The translations under genes were made by a program, and so were the position numbers. From assembly GCA_017510605.1 (NCBI GenBank), contig JAFWMQ010000001.1:1-64000 (forward strand): DNA of 64,000 bases. Reading direction: 5' to 3'. Under the pieces are notes generated by a model. It did not search any database, was not told the origin of the DNA, and saw only the letters and a list, made by a program, of their open reading frames with translations. This DNA is from Clostridiales bacterium (GTDB taxonomy: Bacteria > Bacillota > Clostridia > Saccharofermentanales > Saccharofermentanaceae). Each line of letters begins with the position of its first letter. Positions within the stretch are counted from its first letter, which is position 1. This document shows, in pieces, positions 62,832-64,000 of this stretch.

Positions 62832-64000
62832 GCTTTTGCTCGCAGATGACGAGGGAATCGTCCGCGAATCGCTCAAGTTCATAGTAGATAAAGAATTTCC
62901 GGGATCATGCGAGACTTATGAGGCAAAGACCGGAAGACGCGTTATCGAGCTCGCCGACGAGGTGCGCCCTGATATCGCGTTCATGGATATAAGAATGCCC
63001 GGGATCAACGGTATCGATGCGATGAAGGAGATCAGGACGACAAACCCGAATATCGTTTTTGTTATCATCTCCGCTTATGATAAATTCGACTATGCAAAAC
63101 AGGCCCTGAATCTGGGCGTTATCGATTACATCAATAAGCCTTTTGACAAGGCGCAGATCGTTGCCGTGCTGAAGAAAGCCATGGCTGAAGTTGACCGTCT
63201 GCGCGAGCAGAGAAGCCGCGAACTTGAGGTCAAGGAGAAGCTCGAGAGCATCGTGCCGATCATAGAGAACGGTCTGATCCAGGACCTCCTCTCACACGAG
63301 CATTTCAAGGAAAATATCGAAGAATACAAAAAACTCCTGGAGATCGACGAGAAGTACGGTCTCATGCTTGCGATAGTCGGCGGCGATAGGGAACACGGCG
63401 GATATATGCGCGGAGCGGTCCCTGCAAGCGTTAAGACACAGAAGAATTATGAAACGGTCTTACTTGTTATAAGCGACAACTTCAAGTGCATAACAGGTTC
63501 GGTAATGGGCAATAAGATCCCCGTTCTTATCCCGTGCGCCAAGAGTTCCCTTACTGCTGAGGAATATCAGAAAATAGTCGATTCGGCCAACAGGGCCCAA
63601 CAGGAATTATCAGAAGCTCTGGGTATTGATTTCAGGATCGGAATAGGTCCCGTCAAGCCTCTCGAAAATATGGCGGATTCATACAGCGAAGCCCTGTCGA
63701 TCCTCGTAAAGACAAACCAGACGATCGCGGAAGCGATAGACCTCCCCGAGGGATGCGAATACGATACGGATTATCCGTTAAAGACCGAGAAGGATCTTTT
63801 CGATGCGATCGCCCAGGGAGACGTAAGAAGAGCTGCTGAGCAGGCGAGCCTGTTTTTCGATTGGATGGAAAAGAGCTCCGGCGGCGCGATGAGCGATATA
63901 TGCCTGAAGGTTCTGGAATTCGTGCTGTGGGGTGAGCGTCTTGCATACAGCAACGGCGGTCACGTTTACCACTTTATGTCCAGAAGTGAATACCTGCCTG
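62824..64000 (+). CDS. YesN-type response regulator (3' end outside window)
   Basis: 392 codons visible. Receiver domain: acidic DDE at 8-10, phosphoacceptor Asp55 (FMDIRMPG), Lys105 (INKPFD). A long helical linker and a domain of GGDEF-like arrangement follow, as in YesN-type regulators; an AraC-type DNA-binding domain is expected beyond the window. Probably regulates carbohydrate-use genes on signal from the upstream pair. Confidence 0.9.
   Translation, partial: MYKLLLADDEGIVRESLKFIVDKEFPGSCETYEAKTGRRVIELADEVRPDIAFMDIRMPGINGIDAMKEIRTTNPNIVFVIISAYDKFDYAKQALNLGVIDYINKPFDKAQIVAVLKKAMAEVDRLREQRSRELEVKEKLESIVPIIENGLIQDLLSHEHFKENIEEYKKLLEIDEKYGLMLAIVGGDREHGGYMRGAVPASVKTQKNYETVLLVISDNFKCITGSVMGNKIPVLIPCAKSSLTAEEYQKIVDSANRAQQELSEALGIDFRIGIGPVKPLENMADSYSEALSILVKTNQTIAEAIDLPEGCEYDTDYPLKTEKDLFDAIAQGDVRRAAEQASLFFDWMEKSSGGAMSDICLKVLEFVLWGERLAYSNGGHVYHFMSRSEYLP

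Overview
The window is a chromosomal segment of a moderately low-GC Firmicute, most likely a host-associated member of class Clostridia. The evidence is the gene set and order (dnaA-dnaN-recF-remB-like-gyrB-parA-parB), AGGAGG-type ribosome binding sites, Spo0J-type parS sites, a class D sortase and several lipoproteins. I cannot name the genus. The replication origin region lies at about 33.7-35.5 kb: core genes to its left (sortase, purA, lipoprotein, guaA) run on the minus strand and nearly all core genes to its right run on the plus strand, away from the origin.

Left arm, 1-28 kb, is accessory DNA placed beside the 3' end of guaA. (a) 1-11.8 kb, all minus strand, holds two near-duplicate two-gene modules: a BlaI-type repressor followed by a BlaR1-like M56 metallopeptidase. 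The C-terminal sensor of the peptidase is not a penicillin-binding domain but a beta-rich domain plus an extracellular solute-binding-protein (SBP) domain. Between the modules lie seven small genes resembling polymorphic-toxin immunity proteins (SUKH, Imm8-like, DUF6678-like, LRR, DUF7832-like and unknowns), with no toxin in view. (b) An AlbA_2/ATPase gene follows. (c) 13.5-19.1 kb is a mobilizable element with mobC, an oriT-like region, a replication-type gene, integrase, excisionase-like gene and XRE repressor; it has no relaxase. Its distal part is a 1.8 kb non-coding stretch with two copies of a roughly 390-nt sequence whose differences are compensatory in several helices, so it looks like a structured RNA (or folded single-stranded DNA), together with three related hairpins. 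(d) 19.1-28.25 kb is a second mobilizable element with relaxase, a nested MobB gene, MobC, oriT, integrase, DUF6291-type protein, excisionase and repressor. It carries a DUF1016 nuclease and a lipoprotein with the same SBP module as the M56 proteins. Att-like guaA-tail sequences and paired 11-bp-period direct repeats mark its ends, which suggests tandem insertion of two elements at guaA.

Right arm, 28-64 kb, is mostly core: guaA, a lipoprotein, purA, sortase, the origin, dnaA, dnaN, recF, a RemB-like gene, gyrB, two perfect parS sites, parA and parB. ParB has a histone-H1-like Lys/Ala-rich N-terminal extension of about 120 residues. Next come tRNA-Ser(TGA), a ThrRS lacking the TGS domain, a probable type I toxin locus enclosed by long inverted repeats, ldh, glmU, pth, mfd, tRNA-Arg(CCG), a methyltransferase, a MarR/flavodoxin pair with two operators, a DHH phosphoesterase, another methyltransferase, a membrane protein, a DUF2130 protein, a membrane-bound XRE regulator, and a three-gene sensory operon (anchored sugar-binding protein, YesM-type kinase, YesN-type response regulator) that runs off the right edge.
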